Source: Gymnogyps californianus (lineage: Eukaryota > Chordata > Aves > Accipitriformes > Cathartidae). From it: a stretch of 64,000 nt of DNA. The stretch covers positions 5,704,001-5,768,000 of the forward strand of contig NC_059478.1 of NCBI RefSeq assembly GCF_018139145.2, in the 5' to 3' direction. Under the pieces are notes generated by a model. It was not told the origin of the DNA. It worked only from the letters and a program-made list of their open reading frames with translations, and did no database searches. Each line of letters starts with the position of its first letter. Position 1 is the first letter of the stretch. The translations under genes and the position numbers were made by a program. This document shows, piece by piece, positions 1 to 11,100 of the stretch.

Positions 1-163
1 ATTGCAAGACAGTATTGAAATGAAAAGAGCCAGTGGATAAGCAAGTGTGAAACCTAACTCTGGAAGAAAGCTCCCCAAAAGGAGGAATTCCTGGGCCACC
101 ATGCTGGTAGCCAGTTCATCATTGCAATCTGCGACTGTACCAGCTCAATGTGACTTTACCCAC

Positions 164-341
164 CTGTGAATGAAGTTCTTCTTCTCCAGGTACTCCATAG
201 CAGAGGAGATCTGAGTGGCCATGTAGAGTAGCACAACAGCACTCACTTCCTCCCGGTTGCATTCCCGTAAATAGTCTAGCAGGTTCCCATACGGCATGTA
301 TTCTGTCACAATGTAAAAGGGTGGCTCCAGGGTACATACAC
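164..341 (-). CDS. ABL2: ABL2 kinase exon: hinge, gatekeeper, up to the HRD loop
   Basis: Internal coding exon of 178 nt, the exact size of ABL-family exon a6. Read on the minus strand it starts in phase 1 (GT completes a Gly codon) and encodes a peptide beginning [18 protein letters not shown] and ending [13 protein letters not shown]. It contains the gatekeeper Thr in IVTEYM, where ABL inhibitor-resistance substitutions occur, and the hinge EYM. It stops just before the catalytic Asp of the HRD motif, which lies beyond the window. The acceptor is ctgctag at 342-343 and the donor is CAG/gtgggt. Against human ABL2 as I remember it, the clearest change is Ser for Thr in NREEVSAVV. The paralog ABL1 is excluded by the ABL2-type upstream exons. 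The 163 bp before it are intron. The frame is the one set by the neighbouring exons; a long open frame also overlaps this exon but is a shadow. Confidence 0.97.
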
Positions 342-2053
342 CTAGCAGCGAGGAGGAGGGAGTGTGTAAATAAAGCTTCCCCTTCTTCCCTAGCTTACCA
401 CTATTCCTGATTTAATATCCATTTGTCGCATTTTGTACCGATGGGTGTTTCTCTGAAAAGTGAAGACTTCCATCTACAAGACCCAGATTAATGCAGCCCA
501 ACTTAAAATTCAGTGCTTCTGTCTATTTATCTGTCCGTCCACTTTATGGATAGAGAGAAACATGTCTAGCAAAGCACTGCTATTCCTATATAATATAGGC
601 GAAGAAGTAGTTCTGTTCTTTGGAAGGTTACACAGTGAAACAGGAGTTATTTTGAACACATATGATTTGCTTTTCTTCCCCCCTCTTCCTTCATAAAGCT
701 AAAGAGTGGCCAACTGGAAGTAGGTACCTGTCAACTGGCAAGATTTCCAGACTGAAATGTCACTACAGAGTAATGTGAAGCACTCCCATGTGTGCTAGCT
801 GGGTAAGTGATCAGCACGGTGGGACCTGCTCCTAAAGCAGCATTCTCACACATTCCTCAGATGACTACTTGCTACAGTCATTGCAATTATGTACAAAGTA
901 TGTATTAGCGGAGGAGGGGGGCAACAGGATACTCATGTCAAATCTCTGTGAACTCCCACTGCAGCACTGTAGAATGCGTGTTCATACCGTTACGCACACA
1001 CAGGCATAAAACACAACGACACTGTGCATCAGAAAGAGCAAAAATGCACCTCTGATGAGAAATCTTTCAGTCTCTACTCCTGGAACCAGACAGGGCTGGG
1101 CAGACACCTCATCTGTGCCCATTTTTTAAATGGGTACAGAATAGTTGCCATTATTAAAAGCCTTCACATTCTTCACATTTCTCCTTTCATCCTAGGCTTG
1201 GCTTGACAGCTTTGCTCCTGAAAGTAGCAAAAGTCCAGAGGCAATTAAACACTAGTAAAGGTTTAGGGTGTCTCCTTAAGAATCTTTGTACATGTAGAAT
1301 TAACAGCTACGCTGGCTATTTAATAGTGATCGTCATATCATGCATTTGTTAGTGAGACAAACAGGGCACAGCCAAGCTGTAAAGCCTGCAGATTTCTTCC
1401 ATTCATGTGCTGTTTGATCTGACTTGCATCTCCACTGCCTTGATCTCCTGTACTTATTTGGTGATACACAGGGTGCCTTACAACAGCAGCGATCTGGTTG
1501 TCTTATGCTTAATTATGGACTGATCTTTCTACTTAGTGCAGCTTTTTCTATAAATGTCTCTGATTTGAGAAGTATGAAGAACGGTATTTGTTGTGCTTCC
1601 AATATAATTTTTTTTCTTTCACTTTGAATTTTCTTATAATTTTGTTCTGTTCTATGAGAAAAATAAGTAATGGAAAATAATTTCGTAAATCTGATTTAAC
1701 ACAGCAGAAAAGGAATCTGACCCTGATAACTGAACCCTGGAGCATGTCTAAGACCAAGGGTACAAACTTACAGGAGGCTGATATTGCAAACTTTTACATA
1801 ACGCATAGACGTGCCTGAACAGCAAAGCTGTCTACTAATGTAAGTTGACTATATTTGATGTTTTATTTAAAATTAGTGTCTCTTAGCTCCAATACTACAT
1901 AAAGGAGTAAGCTGTCAAAAATACCAGCCCATAACCTGACCTGATTCAAAAAGTTCTATAAATACAGAAAATCTGCCACTGCTTTTAAACAAGACAAATT
2001 TCATTTTGGTGGAAACTCAAGTAAGAACAGAAAGAGCAAGGAATTTCACTAAC
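342..2053 (-). other. ABL2 intron, no other gene seen
   Basis: Intron of 1,712 bp between the helix C and hinge exons. I see AT-rich unique sequence and short ORFs with no splice support and no recognisable repeat. Confidence 0.85.
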
Positions 2054-2138
2054 CTAACAACTGCACTAGATTTGGGTGCTTGATCTCCTTCATCACAGCA
2101 GCTTCTTTCAAGAACTCTTCCACCTCCATGGTATCTTC
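2054..2138 (-). CDS. ABL2: ABL2 kinase exon: helix C
   Basis: Internal exon of 85 nt, the size of ABL-family exon a5. It translates from the minus strand as EDTMEVEEFLKEAAVMKEIK followed by HPNLVQLL plus one base of the next codon. This is the beta3-alphaC segment of the kinase N-lobe. The Glu of FLKEAAV is the helix C residue that pairs with the VAVK lysine in the active state. The acceptor is tttatctag at 2139-2140 and the donor is TTAG/gttagt. Phase 0 at the start and phase 1 at the end fit both neighbours. The exon is too short to appear as a long ORF and was found by splice-phase reading. Confidence 0.97.
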
Positions 2139-2918
2139 CTAGATAAACAGACAGGCAAAAGAAGGGAAAATTTATCTTCATGACCAAGGTCTGCTTAACA
2201 CCACATATCTGAGCTGAATATAAATAATGGCATCCTCATCTCCATTCTGCTGTTTTGGCTTTTACCAAAGCAAAATATAACACCCCTGAAAAGCTGCCTG
2301 GCTGGCCTGCAGCATGGCCAAGTGACAGATCTGCAGTACCCAGAAAGTGTAAGGCTTTCTTGTTTGGTAGCTATTGTGGCTACCAAAGCATTTGCGGCTG
2401 GTGAGAGGAAGACTCTCAGGATCACTGACTTAGTTCCCCTGCCTAGCTATAAAAATTAAGCTTGAAAGCTCCCTTACTTAGGGGGTACGTAGAATTGTAG
2501 CTGTTAATGTTGAAACAAACAGAAAGCTTTGAAATGGACAAGCTGAATTTTCCCAGGAGTAGGGGAGAGGTTGTAGAAGATATTTCCAACACCTTTGATT
2601 TCTTAAAGCTTCCACAGCTCTTCTGAGGGAAGGGAAGGGGACTTGTTAACCATTTCTACAGATCTGACTTGGACATTCCTGCAGGAGCTTGCTGGGCCAA
2701 AATTCCAAATTCTTGCTAAGCCACATGCACTGGTGCAAGTTTGATAAGCTAACTTTAGTTTTGCAAAACTACTCTCAAGCATGGATTTTATGCAGATCAG
2801 CACACTCCATTTTCTGATATTTGTATCATTAGGAGGTATAACTGAGAACATTACAATTTCCTTACCCTTATCACAAATGGTGATCAAATCAACACCACAT
2901 AACAATCTGAAAACTCAC
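2139..2918 (-). other. ABL2 intron
   Basis: Intron of 780 bp. No repeat, RNA gene or extra exon was recognised. Confidence 0.85.
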
Positions 2919-3191
2919 CTTTAATGTTTTCACAGCAACCGTGAGATTGTATTTCTTCCAGACACCAACGTACACCTCGCCATACTGCCCTCCCCCAAGT
3001 TTGTGCTTCATGGTGATATCAGTCCGCTCCATCTCCCACTTGTCGTGGATGGGGGACACTCCATAGACAGTGGGCTTATTGCACTTGGGTGCTGGGTAAT
3101 GCAAAGTTGTCACCAGTCCATCTGCTACTGTTGAGTGATGGTGCACTAGCTCTGCTAGTGTGCTGAAACGGCTTTCTGCTGTCACATATAC
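2919..3191 (-). CDS. ABL2: ABL2 exon: end of SH2, linker, P-loop and catalytic lysine
   Basis: Internal exon of 273 nt (91 codons, phase 0 at both ends), identical in size to ABL exon a4. The peptide starts [20 protein letters not shown], which completes the SH2 domain. It continues through the SH2-kinase linker (the PTVYGVSP region carries the regulatory linker tyrosine) and enters the kinase N-lobe. The glycine-rich loop reads [11 protein letters not shown] and the ATP-anchoring lysine sits in VAVKTLK. One difference from human ABL2 as I recall it is Asn in [10 protein letters not shown] (Ser in human). The acceptor is aacag at 3192-3193 and the donor is AAAG/gtgagt. Confidence 0.98.
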
Positions 3192-3865
3192 CTGTTAAGA
3201 ACAAACCAGGAATCTACTTAAATGAAGGCAGCTGGAAGCTTTCAGTAACACTGGAAAACAGGTACAGTAAAAACATTCTAGCAGGTTTAAAAAAAAAAAA
3301 AACCAAACAGGCAAGGGAACCAGACTTTAGAGTATTTGTTCTCATGTTGTTGGGCAAATGAATATTAATCTGTGGGATTTTTACCTGCAGAAGGCAGCTG
3401 GATATAAGCTATCACTTGAGAGCAGTGCTGTCTCCTGCCTTGTGCTTTACAGGGCTAGAAACTGGAATTCTTGTAGCCAAGCGCAAGGCCAGTTTCTGCA
3501 CCACTCAACACATTGTATTGCTATTTGATCAAGCTTTCCAAATGCTGATCAGAACTGCTGACTTAGCAAAGCTCTGCTTGTTCTAAGTGGATCAATGGAA
3601 AGATATCACATCAAACCACAACTGCTTTGCTCCCTAGCTGCTTTTCAGCCAGGATAAGTACCATCTGCACTTCTTCCAAAGTGGTGGTCAGTGAGTTACC
3701 ACCAAACTCTTGGCATACATGTTCTTTTTTTATATTAATCAACCAATGGACCTGTTTCCTCTCACATACACCCCTCTCTTAACAGTCTGCAACTTGAGAT
3801 TCTGTACCACCTCTTAATTAACATCCTCATTTCCTCTCCCCGCAGCATTACCCAGAGATCCTTAC
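3192..3865 (-). other. ABL2 intron
   Basis: Intron of 674 bp with a 13-base A run near 3290-3302. Nothing else was recognised. Confidence 0.85.
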
Positions 3866-4161
3866 CTTTCCATCTGACGTGGTATTGATCCTGTAGTGGT
3901 AAACACGTCCTTCGTACCTGAGCGAGATGGATAGCTGCCCTGGGCTGCTCTCGCTTTCACGAACCAGGAAGCTGCCATTGATGAGACTGCTCAACAGATA
4001 CTCTGCTGCACTGCGTGACACTGGCCCATGGTACCATGAATGCTTTTCCAGGCTATTTACTGGTGTGATGTAGTTGCTTGGTACCCAGCCCTGCCCATTC
4101 TTCGAACGTACCTCACTCCATTCACCATTCTGGTTGTAACCCAGGACTCGCAACTTCTCGC
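3866..4161 (-). CDS. ABL2: ABL2 exon: SH3 second half and SH2
   Basis: Internal exon of 296 nt, the exact size of ABL exon a3. The minus-strand peptide begins with [15 protein letters not shown] (SH3 RT/n-Src region, with the ligand-binding aromatic face), runs through [20 protein letters not shown] across the SH3-SH2 junction, and includes the SH2 phosphotyrosine-binding core [20 protein letters not shown], with the Arg of FLVRES. It ends in DGK at phase 0. SH3 and SH2 clamp the kinase in its inactive form and recruit partners. The acceptor is ggtcatag at 4162-4163 and the donor is AAAG/gtaagg. The only change I notice from the human protein is Ser in NTTSDGK. Confidence 0.98.
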
Positions 4162-4942
4162 CTATGACCAGAAAGAAAAAAGCAGAATAAGCACACTGCA
4201 ATCTATTGGGTCTCATTAAGGGAGAAACTCACCATCAGCTGACTAAGCCTGGGTTTGTACCTTAACAATAAAAATCTGCAGCAGTGATCTTATAACTAAA
4301 CTGCTATATATAAAGTATTTATGACGTAAAGTTTCAGACAGAACACCGAGGATACTGTTCCCTAATTTACTGCAGTGTGATTGATGAACTCAAAAAGCTT
4401 CCTGTAGTCCAGCTTTTTAGACTAGAAAGACTTTTTTTTCTTGGAGGGATGAGGTTTGTCTCGTTCTTGAAGCCTTAAATGGCACGTGATTTAAAACAGT
4501 TCTGCAGCAGGTCATATTCTGATATACGTACTGAGCAGCAACAGAAAATCTCTGTGAAATTCTTATTTCTTGATTTTGCCCCAGTTGAAAGTGCTGAATT
4601 CTGTTATCATCAATAACGTAAAGGTTTTCCTCTGCCCCTCCCCAAAAGAGGTGTCTGAAAGGGCCGATGATTTGGGGAGCCTAGAACGGGAACAGCCGTA
4701 GCTGGGCTAGACTGTTCGGCAGTGTTATACAAAACTGTACGAGGAGGACTGCCCGGCAGGTGTCTCTCCAACACAAGCAAGAGAGAGACCGTCTGCTTAT
4801 AATCATCAGTTTAGAGAATGATCTTCTCTAACTGCACTCATTCCTATTCCTTCCAACAGAATGACAGGAGAAGGATTCTGCTTTCTATTTTGCTGCTACT
4901 AAGTTTTCAACCTAGAGGCTGCTCTGCGATTCACAGCCTTAC
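4162..4942 (-). other. ABL2 intron
   Basis: Intron of 781 bp inside the SH3 coding region, a position shared with ABL1. No repeat or further exon was seen. Confidence 0.85.
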
Positions 4943-5113
4943 CTTTGGTGATGCTGAGCGTGTTGTCACCGCTTGCTACAAAATCGTAAAGTGCAACAAA
5001 GAGATTGGGATCGCTCTCAGTGGCTCCAAGCAGGTTCTCCTTGGAGCTCCATCTGATGGCTTCATTCAGTGCCTGGGGTTCAACATCGCAACCATAGGGG
5101 CGGTGCAGGGCCT
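4943..5113 (-). CDS. ABL2: ABL2 first shared exon: cap linker and SH3 start
   Basis: Internal exon of 171 nt, the first exon common to the 1A and 1B forms. It starts with AG, which completes a Glu codon (G from exon 1 plus AG). The peptide begins [20 protein letters not shown], continues with [15 protein letters not shown] and enters SH3 with [20 protein letters not shown]. It is three bases shorter than the 174-nt ABL1 exon, which has one extra residue in this linker; this helps to assign the gene to ABL2. The acceptor is ttcttcag at 5114-5115 and the donor is AAAG/gtaagg. Both alternative first exons end in phase 1 and can join it in frame. Confidence 0.98.
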
Positions 5114-8100
5114 CTGAAGAAAGAACAGAAGAGGACATAACTTTGTGTGCAATTGTAAATAGATCAAAACCCGGTGTACAGCAGAGCGAAGCTCCTACTG
5201 CACAATATGCTCTCTATGGAAAGGGAACACCACATCTGCACATCTTAGATCAGTGGTTTTCAATCCCCGCTTGGCTGACTCTTCATTCTATAGGTTACTT
5301 CTAACAGGGGCTGGAGAAGGTGATTAGCTGCCTATATACCAAGTAGCAAGCTACGTATATAAAATTTCTATTTAATATTTATTATATATACTTCTATTTA
5401 TCTACATCTCTATTTGAAAGTATTTAAGCATTCATAGATAAAAAATGGGTGAGAAATTAAAAGTGCTTTTTTAAATTATACGAAGTAGTGAAGGAAACCT
5501 TTCGACGCTGAAATGTTATGGTTTATGTCTTTATTGTTTCTGTGGCTGAAGCAGATAGCCTGGATCTGAAACTGACATTACAAATACAGGTAAGACAGAC
5601 TGAATTATGACACAAATGGGATCTATAGGTTGGGACAGTAACTGATTCAGTATTAGCAGGAATGATGGTGATTTGTAATACATTTCAAGACTGTGTAAAT
5701 AAAAGGTGGAAAACGGACAGGGACAGAAAGTAGTAAGGGCGATGCTAGGTATTTAGCAGCAGTGTTTCTGAATACCCAGGCAGTTCTGTTTTGCTGTTTC
5801 AAAGGACAACTGATGCAAACTTGATAGTACAAGGGAGTGGGGGGAGGAATCAGACTTGTTTTATAGACAAAAGAAAAAAGTCCCCACAGTTCCTGTGATG
5901 ATGAAAAGCAATCTAAATACACAGGGTTTTGGAAAGAACTGTAGTAAAAAGCAAAATTGTCTGAACACTTCATGGTAGTGCTATGCCAAGACCATCACTG
6001 GCTTTCTAACCCATAGAGAGGTTTTCCAGGAACATGTAGCAGAATAAATGTCAATATTAAGAGAAAGAGTGATGATGTGGTTTCATACATGTCGGCTGCT
6101 CAAGGGGCCAAAAAAATATAAAGGTGTAAAGATATAAATATTTTCTCTGATGGCACAACTGACGGAAGTTCCTGTCCCAATATATTTTTCCGAATTCTTT
6201 TGTTGAACTTACTTATGGAAATGTACACTGTAAAGAGATTTCATTAACTGCACTAAACATAAAAAGTCCTCTTTAAAAAATCTGAGGCTTTCTTTGCTTT
6301 ACAAGCATTGCTTTGGCCCATTTCTGAGGGGCTGAGAAGTCAGGCTCAGGATGTTTTTAAGCAGACCACTGCCAGAGAACGTGTGCATGTGACTGCCCCC
6401 TTCCCCGCCCTCTCATGAGATTTACATTCGTGAGTGAGAGCTAGTCTATAAGGCACTTTAAAAGAGAACAAAGAGCTCAAATGCAATACAGGACGGGAAA
6501 ACTGGGAAGTTGGCAGGACACAAAACAGGAAGAGGTCTGTGCCAAGTAACAGGCAAACATATGCCAAATCTGTGTCACAGGACTGAGCTCAAGCCTGGAA
6601 AACAAGGACATAGGGGGTTTCCCAGCATCTACATGCAATTTTTCGACTGTACTGTAGCTACATGATAAAGTAAATGGTTGAGGTTTGTTCTGTTTTGTTT
6701 TTAAACACGTAGCTAAGTGGCTTTTGACAGCATTTCTGGTAATTATTCAGAGTTATACTGCTTGCATAACCAGCTCGTCCTGCAATTACTTAATAACCTA
6801 CCTCCCAAGCCTTGCCAAAGTAGCCCTCTATCAAGGTTCTCCTAGCAAGAACAGAAGTGACTAGAGATTAAGCTACCAAAATGTCACTTCTTTGATTTCA
6901 TTGTCTGCAGATGCAATATTTACATATGCTTCTTGTTCCTAACTATCAACTGCAATTAGTTTTACAATATACTAACCCATCAGACTGGGTGCTATCATGG
7001 AAAAGAGAGGAAATCCCAATGCCTGCTCAACTACCTACATTATAGCATGGCTGCCAACATCCCACTGTAATTTTTTTAGGGCTGGGTGTGTGCATATGCA
7101 TGTCCAGTTGTTAAGCACCAGGAAAGAACACCAGTTCCTAAATCCAGCTCTCTTTATGGAGTAAAAATACACATTTAATTAACTAATACATTCTTTATAC
7201 TCCTACAGTGACATGTGTTAGAGAGTGTTTCAGTGTGTTAAGCAAAGTCACTCAGCAAATGACGCATCTCTGCTAAGGAGCCAACACAAAAGTAGGCAGT
7301 GTTTCCAAAAGATATCCGACCTTTCAGCTCCAAAATACCTTAATGGTGTTTAAATAACTTCTTACTTTCAACTATATATCTGCCGAAATGTGAAAGGCTT
7401 TAAACAAAAATATATGCATTTGTTCTAAGTCAAAGCATACTTTACGTTTCTTTCTCAAGCCAGAAAAGCTCACGAGCTGAGCATCCAACCCCTACTTCAC
7501 AGACAGCACAGAGTTAAGCCTTTAACCACGCACTCGATGGGTAAGCCTGAAGCAGCCTAGTATCAGCTCAGCTTCAGAGTTGCCACAGCAAATCCCATGA
7601 CCAGCTAAGCCTGCCCACGCTGAGCCCAGCAGCGGGCACTTCAGCCAAGGCAAAACCAGCAGAAATGCCACCTGCTGCTTAGTGCTGAGCAGCTTTGCCC
7701 ACGTGAAACCATTTGTGGTGCTGTGCTGGATTGCCAGCGAGGACTCAAAGCAGATGTGGGACTACTACCACTTCCTCGGGAATGCCTGGGAGGCTGGCAC
7801 ATGTTCTTAACACCCACTTTATGTACAAAAAAAGCCAGCAGAAGTTAATGTTTGATGAGGAGCTTCAATCACTTAGCTACAGTGCTTACCTAAAAATCAC
7901 ATTACCTAAAAATCAAATGCTTTTAAGAGTTCATGTCTCACTAACTTCCTTCACTTTCATTTTTAGAGTGACTTGGATGCTTAAGTAACTGTAAACGTTA
8001 CCCAACATCTACTAAAAGGGAATTTACCAGGATATAAAAGTACCTCTTGCAGGTTATTATGTAATAATAACCTGTGCTGCTCAATATGGTGTGGGATCTA

Positions 8101-8821
8101 TACCATCCAATATGTAAGGATATGGAAGGTCAGTGAAACATGATAACCACATAGACCTCATTAAGGAAACTAAGATAACCAAAGCATATCACAAATGATA
8201 CCCCTCCAAATGAATAGTCTGGAAGCTCTATTCACATCAGGAGTAAGGAAATGAGCTGGGAAGTTCTGTTTTATATCAGCTCCTTTTAAAGGCTAACCAT
8301 AAATTATATATTACCACTTTCATTTCCTATACAATGGAAAACTTACATCATCATTTAGTGTACAAGTAATACACGGTCATGCGAGGAGGTTATGCTTCAT
8401 CCATCTCCTTCCTTTTCTTTATTCCCACAATACAATTTGCTTCTCTCCGGATATGAATGCTTTTCCTATTCAGCCAACACGTAAGGGGTGTTTTGTCCCC
8501 CACCCTGTGCTGCCAACACCGCAATTACCAATCTCTTCAGTCCAAGAGCAGGAGGTAGTATACGCTAAATCTTAAATTTTAGAGTCACATCAAGTGCTGA
8601 AGTGGTCTCTCTTTCTGAAATACTAACTGTGTAACTGCTCATAGAAATGAAGCATTTCAGTAATCCTAAAACCCAGATAAAAGCAGGCAATCTCAGTCCT
8701 GTCCGTGGCTGGTTTCATACTACAAGACAAAGATAGACTTGAAAGGACCCACATCCTCCTTGAAGCACTCGGAGAAATACAGAAAAGGGATAGCACAGCA
8801 TTACATCCCTGAGCATCATAC
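5114..8821 (-). other. ABL2 intron between exon 1A and the first shared exon
   Basis: Intron of 3.7 kb. In mammals a 21-codon alternative exon (starting DHFASC) lies at this place; I could not find its counterpart here by reading. The stretch is AT-rich and holds one perfect 10-bp inverted repeat at 8050-8074. No transposon was recognised. Confidence 0.7.
8050..8074. repeat. Perfect 10-bp inverted repeat, 5-nt loop
   Basis: CAGGTTATTA (8050-8059) and its exact reverse complement TAATAACCTG (8065-8074) flank the 5-nt loop TGTAA. It could fold as a short hairpin. It lies in the intron between exons 1A and 2 of ABL2 and has no flanking duplication that I can see. Confidence 0.8.
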
Positions 8822-8927
8822 CTGTGAAACTCACGCCAGGCTCAGAGGCTTCCTCGCCAAGGCAGCAGAGCAGCTTGCCCTCTTTGCCATAGCTGCTAGA
8901 CTGGAAGAGGACCGTCCCCACAATCAT
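8822..8927 (-). CDS. ABL2: ABL2 alternative first exon 1A
   Basis: Alternative first coding exon on the minus strand, 106 nt from the ATG at 8927 to the donor ACAG/gtatga: 35 codons plus one base, phase 1. The peptide begins MIVGTVLFQSSSYGKEGKLL and continues CCLGEEASEP. It resembles the human ABL2 1A N-terminus as I recall it (M-x-x-GTVL, SYG, LCCL, EASE), at about 35 versus 37 residues. Unlike 1B it has no Gly2 after Met, so it should not be N-myristoylated by the usual signal. A longer open frame extends upstream of this Met, but the similarity to human 1A starts here, so this start was chosen. It lies 3.7 kb upstream of the first shared exon. Confidence 0.88.
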
Positions 8928-9003
8928 GCTATGCTTCACAGCAAGCAGAAGATGCTGCTTGACACGAGAAGTCCTGGGCTGCCACTGCCAGCACAAACAC
9001 CAC

Positions 9004-9043
9004 CACGTGCAGACGATCACTGCTCGCAAGGCTGGCGGCCAAT
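9004..9043 (-). promoter_or_regulatory. Probable exon 1A promoter elements (E-box, inverted CCAAT)
   Basis: A CACGTG E-box lies at 9004-9009 and an ATTGG (inverted CCAAT, CCAAT on plus) at 9039-9043, about 80-115 bp upstream of the 1A ATG. No CpG island is present here, in contrast to exon 1B. The transcription start was not mapped; the promoter role is inferred from position. Confidence 0.4.
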
Positions 9044-9760
9044 GAAAAAGCAAGCACTGCCGAGCGGGCGAAGGAGAAACTGGCAAAATCAAGCTGCGAA
9101 TTAACTTGGTTATTAGCTGGAAGTGAGGGTGGAGCTTTCCAGGGAACGCTGAACAAACAGAGGATGTGGGGACTGGACTGCAAGTTGAAACGATTTTGAG
9201 ATGAGCTATAAAGACAGAGTTTTGTTCCCCTAAGAGTTAGGCAACAAAGTGTTTGGGAAGAAAGCAAACAGTTTCCTTGGAGAAATTCCTTTGTACAAAT
9301 CACAAAACAGATCACCCATTAAGGGGACCGCCCAGATTGATTCATTTTTCCACTCCGCATACCATTGCTGGAGCACTATTTATGTTAATCAACAGGAAAC
9401 TGTATCAGTGAAAATACATGTCTAAGAGATGTACAAGCACTGAGCAAGTAAACACTCTTGAACATTTCAGGATTTCAGAAAGAAACAGAAAGCAAGGGCA
9501 GTACAGTACGCCCAGTCTGAGCTGCATATTTGCTGATTTAGTAAGACTCAGGACAGCTCTCCAAAAGGGCACCATCAAATGACCTCTCAAAAAACATAAG
9601 ATTTGTTGGATGAATTCTTTAAAAGCCCTAGTTTTCTAGCAAAGGCTGTATGGTTTGTAGCAGGACAGGCTCCTCCTAACACGTGGACAAGGAAGGGTTA
9701 AAGAACAAGCAATCACCATAGCAGCCTCACACCTGGGAGGGTGGTGGGCCTGCAGAGGGG

Positions 9761-9768
9761 TATAAAAG
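9761..9768 (+). promoter_or_regulatory. TATA box on the plus strand
   Basis: TATAAAAG within a G-rich context (gaggggtataaaagggag). It is about 830 bp upstream of ABL2 exon 1A but points the other way, so any transcript would be antisense to the ABL2 1B intron. A consensus splice donor follows 170 bp downstream. Confidence 0.35.
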
Positions 9769-9789
9769 GGAGCAGGGAAAGGGAAGTCA

Positions 9790-9938
9790 GTGACTTGGCC
9801 TTTGTAGGGGGACAGGAGCTGTTGCAGCCCCCCAAGGAGAAAAAAAAAAAAAAAGCAGGCTTTCTATAATCCATGAACTCCACCGATCTGTGAGAAAGGC
9901 AGCTGCACCACGTGATGAGCACTCAGATCAGGCTAAAG
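9790..9938 (+). ncRNA. Candidate first exon of an antisense transcript
   Basis: The stretch from about 25 bp after the TATA box to the consensus donor GGCTAAAG/gtaaga (exon end 9938). The 5' end is an estimate. It contains a 14-base A run and a CACGTG at 9907-9912. There is a tiny frame MNSTDL, and a second ATG at 9915 whose frame (MSTQIRLK) stays open to the donor at phase 0. It could be a divergent lncRNA or chance; I did not identify a second exon. Confidence 0.22.
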
Positions 9939-11073
9939 GTAAGAAATGAGCAACCTGGCTTATTCCAAATGTTTGTGTTTTATAAGGCTATGGATGTGGA
10001 AAAACACTATATAAAACTGTGAATATGCTGTGGTGATGAGGAGCTGCTTTTCCTCACATGGCCTGTGACATGAGTTATTTCCCCCGCCACCATCACCTAA
10101 GGTACGTGGCAAAAATAACCAGACAAAGAAAATACCTTAGGATACCCGCATACTGTTGTCTTCCTAAAGTTCTGACAAGTGGGTGACCTCCTTTCCTCTT
10201 CCTACAAAACCAAGCTCAGTGAATGCTGCAGCATGCCACTCGGTAGTTATAGGTTGAGATACCTTTACTTACAAGCTCCTAGGCTTTATCTCTTTTCCCC
10301 TTTGTTTTTTCCTCTTGCAGTTTATTGCTTTGTCCCATCTCTTAGGTGCTCCGAGTACTCTTAAGTACACTGGTATTTGTACTAGCCGTTATGTATCTAT
10401 TAATACACAAAGAATAAGCAGAATTTGTAGGGAAAGACAGCATAGCCTCAGAAACATGTGGATGAGCGTTGTGACAAACAAGCTTTTCAGGTGGGTCTGA
10501 AATGGTACCAGGAAATGGCAAGCTATATACGCATTTGTGACTAAATTAGTCTTAGCTGTAATAGTTAAGAAAGTTAATAACCAATTTACTTGTTAGTTAA
10601 AATACAACAGATGAGTAATTGGTATCTCTGGAACAAAGAAGGATTAGCAGAAAGTTAGGTTGGATTAATAATGTAACTTGCAAATGTATCTATTGAACCT
10701 CTCAATTTGAGCCTCTATCAGAAGAGTATCCTTAGCCAAAGCCTAATGGCTGTCTGGTCTGTTAACGAGCTCCTGATGGGAATCAAGTAGTGGCCAGCAC
10801 TGGCATTATGGGCAAGTAACATTTTGGCTGTAAGCTTCCTGTAACAGGGCAATTCTGTCCCTGCACCCTTCCAGCCACCCTCCTGAAGGTGTTTCTCAGT
10901 GGGAAGGACATGGGGTGTTCACTTGTACATGAACACAGTAGCTGTTCATAAGGTCCTGTCAAACGCACCCAGGCAGAATAAAACCACGCATCTTTCTACC
11001 TTCTAGATGAGTGTTATTTCTTTTACAACTGATTTTCCTAGATAGTTATTTTACACTGTAGGCCATCACCTTG

Positions 11074-11100
11074 ACATCTGCATCCACCACATCTGCATCC
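11074..11100. repeat. Short direct repeat
   Basis: ACATCTGCATCC occurs at 11074-11085 and again at 11089-11100, a 15-bp period. This looks like a local slippage duplication. Confidence 0.7.

Noticed and set aside
8715..9092. 125-codon frame around exon 1A taken as a whole protein
   Set aside because: Only residues from the Met at 8927 to the donor at 8822 resemble ABL2 1A; the flanks are leader and intron.
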